DNA from: Maribellus sp. CM-23
Lineage (GTDB): Bacteria > Bacteroidota > Bacteroidia > Bacteroidales > Prolixibacteraceae
Direction: 5' to 3'
NCBI RefSeq assembly: GCF_021354595.1
Contig: NZ_JADWYJ010000007.1
Span: forward strand, 124,001-188,000
Length of the DNA: 64,000 nt
Below, in pieces: positions 25,158-33,381 of this stretch. The notes below the pieces were generated by a model. The model was not told the origin of the DNA and made no database searches. It saw nothing but the letters and a program-made list of their open reading frames with translations. Made by a program: the position numbers and the translations under genes. Position 1 is the first letter of the stretch. The number at the start of each line of letters is the position of its first letter.

Positions 25158-25991
25158 TCAGTTGGTTTTTAACCATTCCCGAAATGCAGCCGCCTTTAAA
25201 CGACTGATGATCAAACTGCCCGGAAATCCATTGTGAACATTCAGTGTGACCTTAATTTTCCCGTTATTTTCAGGTTTGATTTCGGCCACTACATTTCGGG
25301 TAACGATGAACTGTCGGTTGGCTCTGAAAAACATTTCAGTAGATAACAAACCGTTCAGGTTCTCCAGCGACATATCGTGGATGTATTGTTTTCCGGCTTT
25401 GGTAACCACGTAGGTAATTTTGTTGGCTGAGTATAGAAAGGCGATTTCATCCAGCCCGAGGAAGAAAGTCTTGCTTCCCACTTTTAACGTTAAGCGCTCG
25501 CTTTCCTTTTTCTCCGGAATAACTTCCTCCGGATCTTTTTGGGGATGATTGTTTTCGAGCGGCTCCACGGTAAGCACAATGCTGTCGATCGCCACCACCC
25601 GAACTTTTTCACCCACCTGAATCACCTCTCCCGAAACAGCCACACTTTTCCACTGATCGCCGTCGATGGCCACACAGCCCGAATTGTTTTTCTCGTCGAT
25701 TTCCTCAATCACTTTTCCAAGCTTGCCAACCAAACCACCGGCATTGGTGTTAATCGCTTTTTTGCGGTAGGCATATTTTGTCATTAGCGGTTTCACCCCG
25801 ATAAATCCAGCAAGGGTTCCAATGATAAACAGAATAATTTGCAGCGCGAAAGGAGCATTCAATGCAGCTCCCAGAAACGCAAAACCGCAACCAATGCCAA
25901 TACTGGCCATTAAAAACGAAGGGATGAAAATCTCGAGAATAAAAAAAACGATGGCAGCAAGTACCCACAAGTGCCAGGTATCAAATTCCAT
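25158..25991 (-). CDS. NfeD domain fused to a LytTR DNA-binding domain
   Basis: 277 residues. The first 150 match the neighbouring NfeD: membrane segments (about 5-75), then an OB-fold (GKLGKVIEEI, GCVAIDGDQW, VRVVAIDSIVLTV). A charged linker rich in Glu, Pro and Lys (about 150-168) leads to a LytTR domain (about 170-277) with the family pattern FLGLDEIAFLYSANKITYVVT, FFRANRQFIVTRNVV and ISRLKAAAFREWL. LytTR binds DNA, so this would be a membrane-held transcription regulator with an NfeD sensor or scaffold. The start is 3 bases behind the BtpA-like stop. Its nearest targets would be the nfeD-SPFH pair. Confidence 0.85.
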   Translation of the reverse strand: MEFDTWHLWVLAAIVFFILEIFIPSFLMASIGIGCGFAFLGAALNAPFALQIILFIIGTLAGFIGVKPLMTKYAYRKKAINTNAGGLVGKLGKVIEEIDEKNNSGCVAIDGDQWKSVAVSGEVIQVGEKVRVVAIDSIVLTVEPLENNHPQKDPEEVIPEKKESERLTLKVGSKTFFLGLDEIAFLYSANKITYVVTKAGKQYIHDMSLENLNGLLSTEMFFRANRQFIVTRNVVAEIKPENNGKIKVTLNVHNGFPGSLIISRLKAAAFREWLKTN

Positions 25992-25994
25992 AAG

Positions 25995-26783
25995 CTATTT
26001 GCTAAGTTGGTTTATAGTTTTTATAAAATGTTTCACACGTTTCCGTTCTACTTTGTTCTCCCAGTTTCCGTCTTTCTTTAGCGACGACCCGACAATAAAC
26101 CCATCCGCCCAATTCCAGTATTCGTTGATATTTCCGGCGCCAATACCCGAACCAATAAGTACAGGAATTTTTACCGAGCTTTTAACCTGTTTCAACTCCT
26201 CCAGCGATGGTTTCTCTCCGGTTGAACTTCCGGTAACAATCACTCCATCCGAAAGAAAAAATTCTGCTGCTCTGGCCGTTTCCGCAATTGAAACATCTGA
26301 CGAAACAGCGTGCGACGAATGCTTCTTTTTAATGTCTGTGAATATTTTCACCCGATCGGCACCTATTTGCTTCCGGTACCTCAGCAACTCTCCGGCGTCG
26401 CTGTTTATCATTCCTTCGTCAGCCAAATGCCCGAAAACAAAACCTTCGGCCCTGACAAAATCAAACCCGGCAGCTAAAGCCACTGCCAGTGCCGCTTTGT
26501 TGGCACCCGCCAGAATTTGTATCCCCAATGGTATTTTTATTACGGAACGCAGCGCACAGGCAATGGCAGTCATCGACGCAATGACCTCTGCCCCCACTTC
26601 CCGATTCAGGTAAGGCCGGTCGTGCATGTTTTCGATCATGATGGCATCTACGCCTTCTTCCTGAAGCACTTTGGCATCGGCAAGCGCATCGGCAATCAGC
26701 TGTGCAAGCGAACGATCATTTCGAGGTGTTCCGGGCAAAGCCCCCACATGCACCATCCCGATTATGGTTTTATTCAGTTCCAA
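25995..26783 (-). CDS. BtpA/SgcQ family TIM-barrel protein
   Basis: 262 residues. MVHVGALPGTPRN at the start, IMIENMHDRPY, and PVLIGSGIGAGN towards the end are characteristic of the BtpA/SgcQ family, a TIM-barrel group. BtpA affects photosystem I stability in cyanobacteria and SgcQ sits in a sugar operon; the reaction is unknown. The function in this non-photosynthetic setting is not known. It is the first gene of the BtpA - NfeD-LytTR - NfeD - SPFH run, with a 3-base gap to the next gene. Confidence 0.85.
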   Translation of the reverse strand: MELNKTIIGMVHVGALPGTPRNDRSLAQLIADALADAKVLQEEGVDAIMIENMHDRPYLNREVGAEVIASMTAIACALRSVIKIPLGIQILAGANKAALAVALAAGFDFVRAEGFVFGHLADEGMINSDAGELLRYRKQIGADRVKIFTDIKKKHSSHAVSSDVSIAETARAAEFFLSDGVIVTGSSTGEKPSLEELKQVKSSVKIPVLIGSGIGAGNINEYWNWADGFIVGSSLKKDGNWENKVERKRVKHFIKTINQLSK

Positions 26784-26893
26784 GGTTTACTTTTTTTGAT
26801 ATTGCTTAAAATTAATCGGAATCCTACTAAATACCTCATTCTTGCCCCAGAAAAAGAAAGCGTTTTTGCCCGGCTTGTTTCATCCCGAATTTG

Positions 26894-26901
26894 TATTTTT
26901 G
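26894..26901 (+). promoter_or_regulatory. -7 promoter box for the DUF1080 gene
   Basis: TATTTTTG fits TAnnTTTG, 33 bases before the ATG at 26935. A TTTG at 26866-26869 is 24 bases upstream, slightly far for a -33 box. Confidence 0.5.
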
Positions 26902-26934
26902 AAGCTTATTAGAAATCCTAAATTCAGTTACCTA

Positions 26935-27642
26935 ATGAAAACATTTACCGCATTTTTTGCACTTGGAATTATTTTGCTGTTTGCTTCGTGCCAAACAGAA
27001 CAAAAGCCAAACACGCTTACCAAAAAAGAAATCAAAGAAGGCTGGGAGCTGCTATTTGATGGCAAATCGCTCGACAACTGGAAAACGTTTAACGGAGGTA
27101 AAGTTACCGGCTGGAAAATTGAGGACGACGTATTACACAATTCAGGTGTTGGCTCTGACCATGGTGGCGACATTGTTACCAAAAAGGAGTTTACCAATTT
27201 TGAACTGTACCTCGAATGGAAGATTGCGCCCCAAAGTAATTCAGGCGTTTTTTACCATGTTCAGGAAGGGCTCACCAATGCCATTTACGAATCGGGGCCG
27301 GAGTACCAACTGATAGACGGAAAAGGCTGGCCGGGCAAATTGGATGCCGATCAATACTCGGGCGCCAACTACGCAATGAATGCTCCCCAGAATGCAGAAG
27401 TTAAACCTGTAGGAGAATGGAATACCTCCCGTATTGTTGTGAATGGCCCGCATGTTGAACACTGGCTCAACGGCACAAAAGTAGTTGAATACGAACTGTG
27501 GTCGGACGCATGGAAAGCCCAAAAAGCCAACAGCAAGTGGGCGGATGCTCCTGAATACGGAATGGGTAAAAGCGGGTGCATTGGCTTGCAGGACCATGGC
27601 GGCTTAACCATGTTCAAGAATATCAAGATCAGGGAAATATAG
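26935..27642 (+). CDS. DUF1080 (3-keto-disaccharide hydrolase-type) lipoprotein
   Basis: 235 residues from the ATG at 26935; an in-frame ATG at 26842 lies upstream of the promoter box and is rejected. A lipoprotein signal ends in LLFASCQ. The rest is the DUF1080 concanavalin-like fold: EGWELLFDGKSLDNWKTF, FTNFELYLEWKI, SNSGVFYHV, SGPEYQLIDG, WNTSRIVVNG, and C-terminal GCIGLQDHGG. Some members hydrolyse 3-keto-glycosides and are often found with Gfo/Idh/MocA dehydrogenases. This one is a single gene, though a Tat-exported Gfo/Idh/MocA protein exists at 5.4 kb. Confidence 0.9.
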   Translation: MKTFTAFFALGIILLFASCQTEQKPNTLTKKEIKEGWELLFDGKSLDNWKTFNGGKVTGWKIEDDVLHNSGVGSDHGGDIVTKKEFTNFELYLEWKIAPQSNSGVFYHVQEGLTNAIYESGPEYQLIDGKGWPGKLDADQYSGANYAMNAPQNAEVKPVGEWNTSRIVVNGPHVEHWLNGTKVVEYELWSDAWKAQKANSKWADAPEYGMGKSGCIGLQDHGGLTMFKNIKIREI

Positions 27643-27657
27643 TTCAGCACAATAGTC

Positions 27658-27677
27658 ATTCCCACGAAAGTGGGAAT
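27658..27677. repeat. Short palindromic element (REP-like)
   Basis: ATTCCCAC-GAAA-GTGGGAAT, 8-base arms around a GAAA tetraloop, starting 15 bases after the DUF1080 stop. It has no T tract, so it is not a classical terminator. The sequence resembles the GTCATTCCC...GGGAATC elements scattered in many bacterial genomes. Confidence 0.6.
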
Positions 27678-27684
27678 CTACCCG

Positions 27685-27727
27685 AATAATGGTCATTCTC
27701 TCTTCTGAGTGGATGACCATTATTTTT
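27685..27727 (+). terminator. Terminator-like hairpin after DUF1080 gene
   Basis: AATAATGGTCAT (27685-27696) pairs perfectly with ATGACCATTATT (27713-27724) around a 16-base loop, followed by a short T run to 27727. It lies between the DUF1080 and CPBP genes. Confidence 0.65.
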
Positions 27728-27771
27728 CTGAACTCAGGCAAAAAATTATCTTTACTCCAAAAACAAAAAAT

Positions 27772-28710
27772 ATGGCAATTACTGCATTCAGGGGCATGAA
27801 GCCTTTTCCACAACTTTTATTCTCCGCTTTTGTAATTTTAGTTTGTTTTCTGGCTTTCCTGATCCTTTCTTTGATAATTGCCGTTCCTGTTTTTGGATTC
27901 GACTCCATACTCAGTCTTCCCACTCTTGGCGATCTGGAAAACCCGGAGAGTCTGATCGTATTAAAATACTTCCAAACCGTTCAGGCCATCGGCTTATTCA
28001 TCCTCCCCCCGCTAATTCTCGCTTACCTTTACCAAGGCAACATCTCGAAATATCTTTACCTGAATAAATCATTCCAGGGGTCCTCTTTTCTGATGGTAAT
28101 TGTACTGATGGTTTTTATGATGCCCTTTATCAATTTCACCGCCGAACTAAACAGCCGCCTGTCGTTACCCAGCTGGTTGTCGGACGTGGAACAATGGATG
28201 CGAAATTCAGAAGATGAAGCTGCCCGCTTGACCGAAGCATTCCTGAATGTGAAAACCATTCCGGGACTGGCATTTAACCTGTTTATGGTGGCGTTTTTAC
28301 CGGCTATTGGTGAAGAATTATTGTTCCGCGGAGTTATTCAGAAAATTTTTACCCGGATGACCCGCAATCACCACTGGGGAATCTGGATTTCTGCCATTCT
28401 TTTCAGTGCCATGCACGTGCAGTTTTTTGGCTTTATTCCGCGCATGGTTCTGGGAGCTGTTTTTGGATATCTTTTGGTTTGGAGCGGATCGATGTGGCTC
28501 CCGATGCTGGGACACTTTCTGAACAATGCAATTGCTGTTACCGCCATGTTTTTGGTGAACAACGGAACCATTGGAGAAGGCGTGGAAGATTACGGTTCTA
28601 CCAGCTATTACGCGGCTACCATCAGCCTTGTAATTATTGCTGCACTTTTATACCTGATAAAAAGGGAAAACGCCGACAACAAGATTGTTGCTAGCGAGAT
28701 CCTGTACTAA
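27772..28710 (+). CDS. CPBP family intramembrane glutamic endopeptidase
   Basis: 312 residues from the ATG at 27772 (the frame is open further upstream but runs into the hairpin). About eight membrane helices. The catalytic signature EELLFRGVIQKIF lies near residue 183 (Glu-Glu-x3-Arg), a second motif holds SAMHVQFFG (His), and a third is GHFLNNAIAV (His/Asn), as in the Rce1/Abi family. Bacterial members are linked to prenylated-protein or signal processing and bacteriocin immunity; the substrate is unknown. The stop overlaps the convergent gene's stop by 4 bases. Confidence 0.9.
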   Translation: MAITAFRGMKPFPQLLFSAFVILVCFLAFLILSLIIAVPVFGFDSILSLPTLGDLENPESLIVLKYFQTVQAIGLFILPPLILAYLYQGNISKYLYLNKSFQGSSFLMVIVLMVFMMPFINFTAELNSRLSLPSWLSDVEQWMRNSEDEAARLTEAFLNVKTIPGLAFNLFMVAFLPAIGEELLFRGVIQKIFTRMTRNHHWGIWISAILFSAMHVQFFGFIPRMVLGAVFGYLLVWSGSMWLPMLGHFLNNAIAVTAMFLVNNGTIGEGVEDYGSTSYYAATISLVIIAALLYLIKRENADNKIVASEILY

Positions 28711-29522
28711 TTGAACTGCATAAAAAGATCGCGCTGTACAAACGTTGGCTTTTCTTCTGCTTTGTCTTCCAATGAAATTTCTTCTTTGGGCTCTTCAGCT
28801 TTTTTAGCCACTACCTGCTGCAGTAATTTTCGCTCTTTTCTGCGTAATACGTAAACAATCCCAAACTCTTCGGCCAGGGCGCGCTTTTCTTCTTCCGACC
28901 CCGCTTCCAACTCCAGGTGACTTTCTATTTCGGTCCACAACTGAGAGATAAAATCATTGGTGGTTTTACGCAACTGCTGCATTTTCTCGAAGGCCCTTAA
29001 CGTGTTTCGCTTCAGGTTTTGCTGAAATATGGCTGCATCGCTGAACTCTTCCAATTTGAATTTTACCAGCGCAATCGACGGGCTGTAAATGGCACTTCCG
29101 CCCTGCCGTACACGGTTTTGCTCTCCGTTTACAATAGTACGACCCCATTCCAGTATTTCCTGTTCTGTATTCAGCGCAGGAACTTTACCTCCCAATTCCA
29201 AAAGGCTACCGTAATATTTTAATCCGCCGTTTATTTCGCCTCTTTCCGAAGCAAATAACAGTACCTGGATAAAATGAGAAAGGTACAGACGTGCGGTTTC
29301 CTGGGTGGCTTTATAATGTTTGTTATTGTCTGATTGCTGTTTGATATTCAGTTCGTAATGCTTCAATGTATTTTCGAACTGGTTTTTTACGCTCTGCAGC
29401 TCTTCGATCGAATGTTTGGCAAAAGGGATATTTCGGGTTGTAATGGCGTTTACTTTTTTCAGGGCTGCTTCCAACGCACGAAGCCTTGCCTTGTCCGTCG
29501 TGGGTAATCTTCTGTATGGCAT
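28707..29522 (-). CDS. Conserved hypothetical protein, helical, ending in QRDLF
   Basis: 271 residues, no known domain recognised, though MPYRRLPTTDKARLRAL recalls a conserved Bacteroidota family. It is soluble and mostly helical. There is a basic N-terminus, a central block EYGSLLELGG-like (KYYGSLLELGGKVPAL), a coiled-coil-prone C-terminal third, then an acidic/Lys linker. The last residues are PTFVQRDLFMQFN; Q-R-D-L-F resembles the beta-clamp-binding pentapeptide QxDLF, which may be chance. An unusually strong AGGAGG ribosome site (29527-29532) precedes the ATG. Single gene. Confidence 0.7.
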   Translation of the reverse strand: MPYRRLPTTDKARLRALEAALKKVNAITTRNIPFAKHSIEELQSVKNQFENTLKHYELNIKQQSDNNKHYKATQETARLYLSHFIQVLLFASERGEINGGLKYYGSLLELGGKVPALNTEQEILEWGRTIVNGEQNRVRQGGSAIYSPSIALVKFKLEEFSDAAIFQQNLKRNTLRAFEKMQQLRKTTNDFISQLWTEIESHLELEAGSEEEKRALAEEFGIVYVLRRKERKLLQQVVAKKAEEPKEEISLEDKAEEKPTFVQRDLFMQFN

Positions 29523-29526
29523 AAGT

Positions 29527-29532
29527 CCTCCT
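29527..29532 (-). promoter_or_regulatory. Strong Shine-Dalgarno AGGAGG
   Basis: Reads AGGAGG on the minus strand, 4 bases before the ATG at 29522. Most genes in this window lack a clear Shine-Dalgarno, as is usual in Bacteroidota, so this one stands out and fixes the start. Confidence 0.7.
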
Positions 29533-29621
29533 TGTTTTTGCGAATTTAAAGAATCGCAAGCTCAGATGCAGGCGTTCGCCTTGTAACTTATGCACATCCG
29601 GTTGTGAATTATGTGAAAAAA

Positions 29622-29651
29622 GAAAGCCTTTTCCGCAAAGAAAAGGCTTTC
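29622..29651 (-). terminator. Terminator of the frdCAB operon
   Basis: GAAAGCCTTTTC (29622-29633) pairs perfectly with GAAAAGGCTTTC (29640-29651). The minus strand continues with a run of six T, 22 bases behind the frdB stop. Confidence 0.9.
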
Positions 29652-29672
29652 AAACTATGATAAGTTAACAAA

Positions 29673-30434
29673 CTATCTGCTCAAACGCGCTTTCAGGTAT
29701 TCGCGGTTCAGGCGGGCAATGTTCATGATAGAAATGCTTTTGGGGCACTCAGCTTCACAAGCGCGGGTGTTGGTACAACCGCCGAAACCAAGTTCATCCA
29801 TTTTTGCTACCATGCTCATGGCACGTGTATCAGCTTCCACTTTCCCTTGTGGCAACTTGGCCAGGTGAGAAACTTTTGCAGATACAAACAACATCGCCGA
29901 TGAGTTTTTACAAGCCGCTACGCAAGCTCCGCAACCAATACATGCAGCGGCATCCATTGATTCTTCTGCATCTTCGCGCGACACCGGAATGGCGTTTGCA
30001 TCGGGCACGCCACCTGTGTTAACCGATACGAAACCTCCGGCCTGGAGAATTTTCTCAAAAGCACTGCGGTCTACCACCAGGTCTTTAATTACCGGAAAAG
30101 CACGCGCACGCCAGGGCTCAATAATGATGGTTTCTCCATCTTTGAACTTACGCATGTGCAACTGACAGGTGGTTACTTCTGTGTCTGGTCCGTGCGGGCG
30201 TCCGTTGATGTACAGACTACAGGTACCGCAAATACCTTCGCGGCAATCGTGGTCAAAAGCGATCGGGTCAATTCCTTTTTCAATCAGGTCGTTGTTTAAA
30301 ATGTCCATCATTTCAAGGAAAGAAGATCCGGTCGAAATATTCTCGATCGTATAAGTCTCGAATCTTCCTTTGGATTTAGCGTTCTTTTGCCTCCAAACTT
30401 TTATTTTGAGTTGTTTCAGAATTTTATCAGCCAT
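29673..30434 (-). CDS. frdB: Fumarate reductase/succinate dehydrogenase iron-sulfur subunit
   Basis: 253 residues. The [2Fe-2S] site is CREGICGTC with a later Cys in TTCQLH. The second cluster is CIGCGACVAAC and the third begins CTNTRACEAECPKS. It carries electrons between the FAD subunit and the membrane cytochrome b. Last of the three genes; 40 bases separate it from frdA. The direction (fumarate reduction or succinate oxidation) cannot be read from sequence. Confidence 0.96.
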   Translation of the reverse strand: MADKILKQLKIKVWRQKNAKSKGRFETYTIENISTGSSFLEMMDILNNDLIEKGIDPIAFDHDCREGICGTCSLYINGRPHGPDTEVTTCQLHMRKFKDGETIIIEPWRARAFPVIKDLVVDRSAFEKILQAGGFVSVNTGGVPDANAIPVSREDAEESMDAAACIGCGACVAACKNSSAMLFVSAKVSHLAKLPQGKVEADTRAMSMVAKMDELGFGGCTNTRACEAECPKSISIMNIARLNREYLKARLSR

Positions 30435-30474
30435 TTCTTTTCAATTTTAAGATTAATAGATTTGAGTCGTGAGA

Positions 30475-32415
30475 CTACTTGTAACTACGTTGTGTGAGTT
30501 TCACATTCTCAAAAACCAAATCTTCTTTGTGTAATACCGGCTCCTGGCCTTCTCCCTTGTACTCCCAGCACGAAACGTATGTAAACAGTTCGTCGTTACG
30601 TTTTGCTTCGCCCTCTTCGGTTGCCGATTCTTCACGGAAGTGTCCTCCGCAAGACTCGTTACGATCCAGTGCGTCACGTGCCATCAGTTCGCCAATATCC
30701 AGGAAGTCAGCAACACGACCTGCTTTTTCCAGTTCCGGATTCAGGTTATCCAGTTCTCCCGGAATACGAACGTCTTTCCAGAATTCTTCGCGGATTACCT
30801 TGATCTCTTCAATGGCTTTTTTCAGACCTTCAGCATTACGCGACATTCCCACGTAATCCCACATTACATGGCCCAGCTTTTTGTGGAAATAATCCACCGG
30901 CTTGGAGCCTTTTATATTGAAAAGTTTTTCGATTCTATCAGTCACCTCTTTTTCTGCTTCCACAAATTCCGGAGCATTTACATCGGTTTTTGGCGTCATA
31001 ATTTCGTCAGCCAGGTAATCACCAATGGTGTATGGCAGAACGAAGTATCCGTCGGCCAATCCCTGCATCAAAGCAGAAGCTCCCAAACGGTTGGCACCGT
31101 GATCCGAGAAGTTGGCTTCACCAATCGAATACAAACCTGGAACGGTTGTCATCAGGTTGTAGTCAACCCAGGTTCCACCCATTGAATAGTGAATGGCCGG
31201 ATAGATCATCATCGGCTCTTTGTACGGATCTGTATCGGTGATCTTTTCGTACATCTGGAACAGGTTTCCGTAGCGGGCTGTAATCACATCTTTACCCAAT
31301 CTTTCGATCGAATATTTGAAATCAAGGAACACAGCTTTTCCTTCGGCGTTTACACCGAAACCTGCATCGCAACGCTCTTTGGCAGCACGCGAAGCAACGT
31401 CACGCGGAACCAGGTTACCGTACGAAGGATACCTTCTTTCGAGGTAAAAATCGCGATCCTCGTCAGCAATATCGTTCGGGCCAATCTCGCCTTTCTGCAG
31501 TTTTACAGCATCTTCTTTTTTCTTCGGAACCCAAACACGACCGTCGTTACGCAACGATTCCGACATCAAAGTCAGTTTCGACTGCTGGTCGCCATGAACC
31601 GGGATACAGGTCGGGTGGATCTGTACAAAACAAGGGTTCGACATGAACGCTCCTTTTTTGTAGCATTGCCATGCTGCCGATCCGTTACTTCCCATTGCAT
31701 TGGTTGAAAGGAAGAATACGTTTCCGTAACCACCGGTTGCCACTACTACGGCGTGTGCTCCAAATCTTTTGATTTTTCCACTTACCAGGTCGCGGGCAAT
31801 AATACCACGTGCTTTTCCGTCAATTTTAACCACATCCAACATCTCGTGGCGATTGTACATTTCCACATTACCTTTGGCAATCTGGCGGTTCAGTGCCTGG
31901 TATGCACCAATCAGCAACTGCTGCCCGGTTTGTCCGCGCGCATAAAACGTACGGCTTACCAACACCCCACCAAATGAACGGTTATCAAGCAAACCGCCGT
32001 ATTCGCGACCAAACGGAACACCTTGTGCCACACACTGGTCGATAATGTTGGGGGAAACTTCAGCCAAACGGTAAACGTTAGCTTCGCGGGCACGGTAGTC
32101 GCCCCCTTTGATTGTATCATAAAACAACCGGAAAACCGAGTCGTTGTCGTTCTGGTAGTTTTTTGCGGCGTTAATCCCCCCCTGTGCAGCAATCGAGTGT
32201 GCACGACGCGGGCTGTCCTGGTAACAAAATGCTTTTACCTTGTATCCCAGTTCGGCCAATGAAGCAGCTGCCGAAGCACCTCCCAAACCGGTTCCAACAA
32301 CTACAATTTCTAATTTACGCTTGTTTGCAGGGCTCACCACTTTAATGGCCGATTTATGCTTGGTCCACTTTTCGGCCAATGGGCCCTGAGGTATTTTACT
32401 ATCTAAAATGCTCAT
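30475..32415 (-). CDS. frdA: Fumarate reductase/succinate dehydrogenase flavoprotein subunit
   Basis: 646 residues. FAD-binding VVGTGLGGASAAASL starts near residue 36. RRAHSIAAQGG contains the His that binds FAD covalently (about 72). Active-site blocks are QIHPTCIPV, and SMGGTWVDYNL with GLYSIGEANFSDHGANRLG. It resembles the type B enzymes of Wolinella and Bacteroides. It catalyses interconversion of fumarate and succinate on the cytoplasmic face. It sits 13 bases behind the cytochrome b gene. Confidence 0.97.
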   Translation of the reverse strand: MSILDSKIPQGPLAEKWTKHKSAIKVVSPANKRKLEIVVVGTGLGGASAAASLAELGYKVKAFCYQDSPRRAHSIAAQGGINAAKNYQNDNDSVFRLFYDTIKGGDYRAREANVYRLAEVSPNIIDQCVAQGVPFGREYGGLLDNRSFGGVLVSRTFYARGQTGQQLLIGAYQALNRQIAKGNVEMYNRHEMLDVVKIDGKARGIIARDLVSGKIKRFGAHAVVVATGGYGNVFFLSTNAMGSNGSAAWQCYKKGAFMSNPCFVQIHPTCIPVHGDQQSKLTLMSESLRNDGRVWVPKKKEDAVKLQKGEIGPNDIADEDRDFYLERRYPSYGNLVPRDVASRAAKERCDAGFGVNAEGKAVFLDFKYSIERLGKDVITARYGNLFQMYEKITDTDPYKEPMMIYPAIHYSMGGTWVDYNLMTTVPGLYSIGEANFSDHGANRLGASALMQGLADGYFVLPYTIGDYLADEIMTPKTDVNAPEFVEAEKEVTDRIEKLFNIKGSKPVDYFHKKLGHVMWDYVGMSRNAEGLKKAIEEIKVIREEFWKDVRIPGELDNLNPELEKAGRVADFLDIGELMARDALDRNESCGGHFREESATEEGEAKRNDELFTYVSCWEYKGEGQEPVLHKEDLVFENVKLTQRSYK

Positions 32416-32428
32416 AATTCTTTCCTTT

Positions 32429-33118
32429 TTAATTGTTCAATCCAAACATGAAATAAAGCGGAATAATCGCAAAACCAAGGGCCACAACTACGGCATAAAC
32501 CTGGCCAATAACCTGCCATCTTTTTAACCAGTGTTTGTTGTTCAACCCCAGTGTCTGGAATGATGACCAGAATCCATGTGAAAGGTGTACACCCAACAAA
32601 ATTCCACCGATGATGTAGAAAATGCCAAGGGCTGTGCTTTGGATAAATGCTGTAGAAACAAGTGCATACGCATTTTCCATGTGAACTCCCTTAACCACTA
32701 CTTCTTCCAGTAAGTGATGCCCGGTGAATTTCATTTTCACAAAGAAATCGAGGATGTGAATGATCAGGAAAACCAGCACCAATCCACCCAGCACCAGCAT
32801 GTTGCGCGAAGCCCATGAACTGGCACCACTCATGTTCTTTTTGGCGTACTTCACCGGACGTGCTTTCCAGTTCTGGTACTCCAGCATGAACGACCATAAG
32901 ATGTGAACTATGAATCCCAATCCTAAAACGGGTTCCATTACTTTAATAAGTGGGTTGGTTGCCATAAAATGAGCCCCCTGATTAAACAAATCACCACTGT
33001 CATCAAAAATAAGTAACAGGTTGATGCCTAAATGGACCGCAATGAATACCATCAGGAAAAGACCCGACACACTCATTATGAACTTTCTTCCAATTGAGGC
33101 AGTTAAAAATTTGCTCAT
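32429..33118 (-). CDS. frdC: Fumarate reductase/succinate dehydrogenase cytochrome b subunit
   Basis: 229 residues with five membrane helices and several intramembrane His (FIAVHLGINLL, GFIVHILWSF, IIHILDFFVKMKF, GVHLSHGFWSS), which fit the two-heme single-chain anchor of type B quinol:fumarate reductases. It passes electrons between the quinone pool and FrdB. First gene of frdCAB, with a well-formed promoter upstream. Confidence 0.94.
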   Translation of the reverse strand: MSKFLTASIGRKFIMSVSGLFLMVFIAVHLGINLLLIFDDSGDLFNQGAHFMATNPLIKVMEPVLGLGFIVHILWSFMLEYQNWKARPVKYAKKNMSGASSWASRNMLVLGGLVLVFLIIHILDFFVKMKFTGHHLLEEVVVKGVHMENAYALVSTAFIQSTALGIFYIIGGILLGVHLSHGFWSSFQTLGLNNKHWLKRWQVIGQVYAVVVALGFAIIPLYFMFGLNN

Positions 33119-33166
33119 AATCTATTTATATTTTGGTTGATTTAATAACTCTTTAAAAGAGCATCA

Positions 33167-33198
33167 CAAATGTAGATGAACCCCCTTTTATCCGCAAA
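33167..33198 (-). promoter_or_regulatory. Promoter of frdCAB
   Basis: On the minus strand TTTG (33195-33198), a 20-base spacer and TACATTTG (33167-33174) match the Bacteroidota -33/-7 consensus fully. Transcription would start near 33160, leaving a leader of about 42 bases that contains an AT-rich dyad CTCTTTAAAAGAG. Confidence 0.75.
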
Positions 33199-33331
33199 AA
33201 AGGCGATCTAAAATAGCTAATTTAAAATGTTTCTACAAATGATTTAATTCTGGGATAACAAAGCTTCGGAAAGTCGCACGATCAATCTTTCCAAATTATA
33301 CCACGACCCATCTACAAACTCCAAACACAAA

Positions 33332-33343
33332 GGCCTGCAGGCC
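33332..33343. other. 12-base perfect palindrome
   Basis: GGCCTGCAGGCC, flanked by AACAC (33324-33328) and GTGTT (33353-33357), which could extend it as an outer stem. It lies 39 bases behind the end of the TPR-AraC gene with no T tract. It may be a transcript 3'-end structure. Confidence 0.35.
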
Positions 33344-33381
33344 ACGCTCTAAGTGTTGTTAAGATAAAATGACTCCTAATA

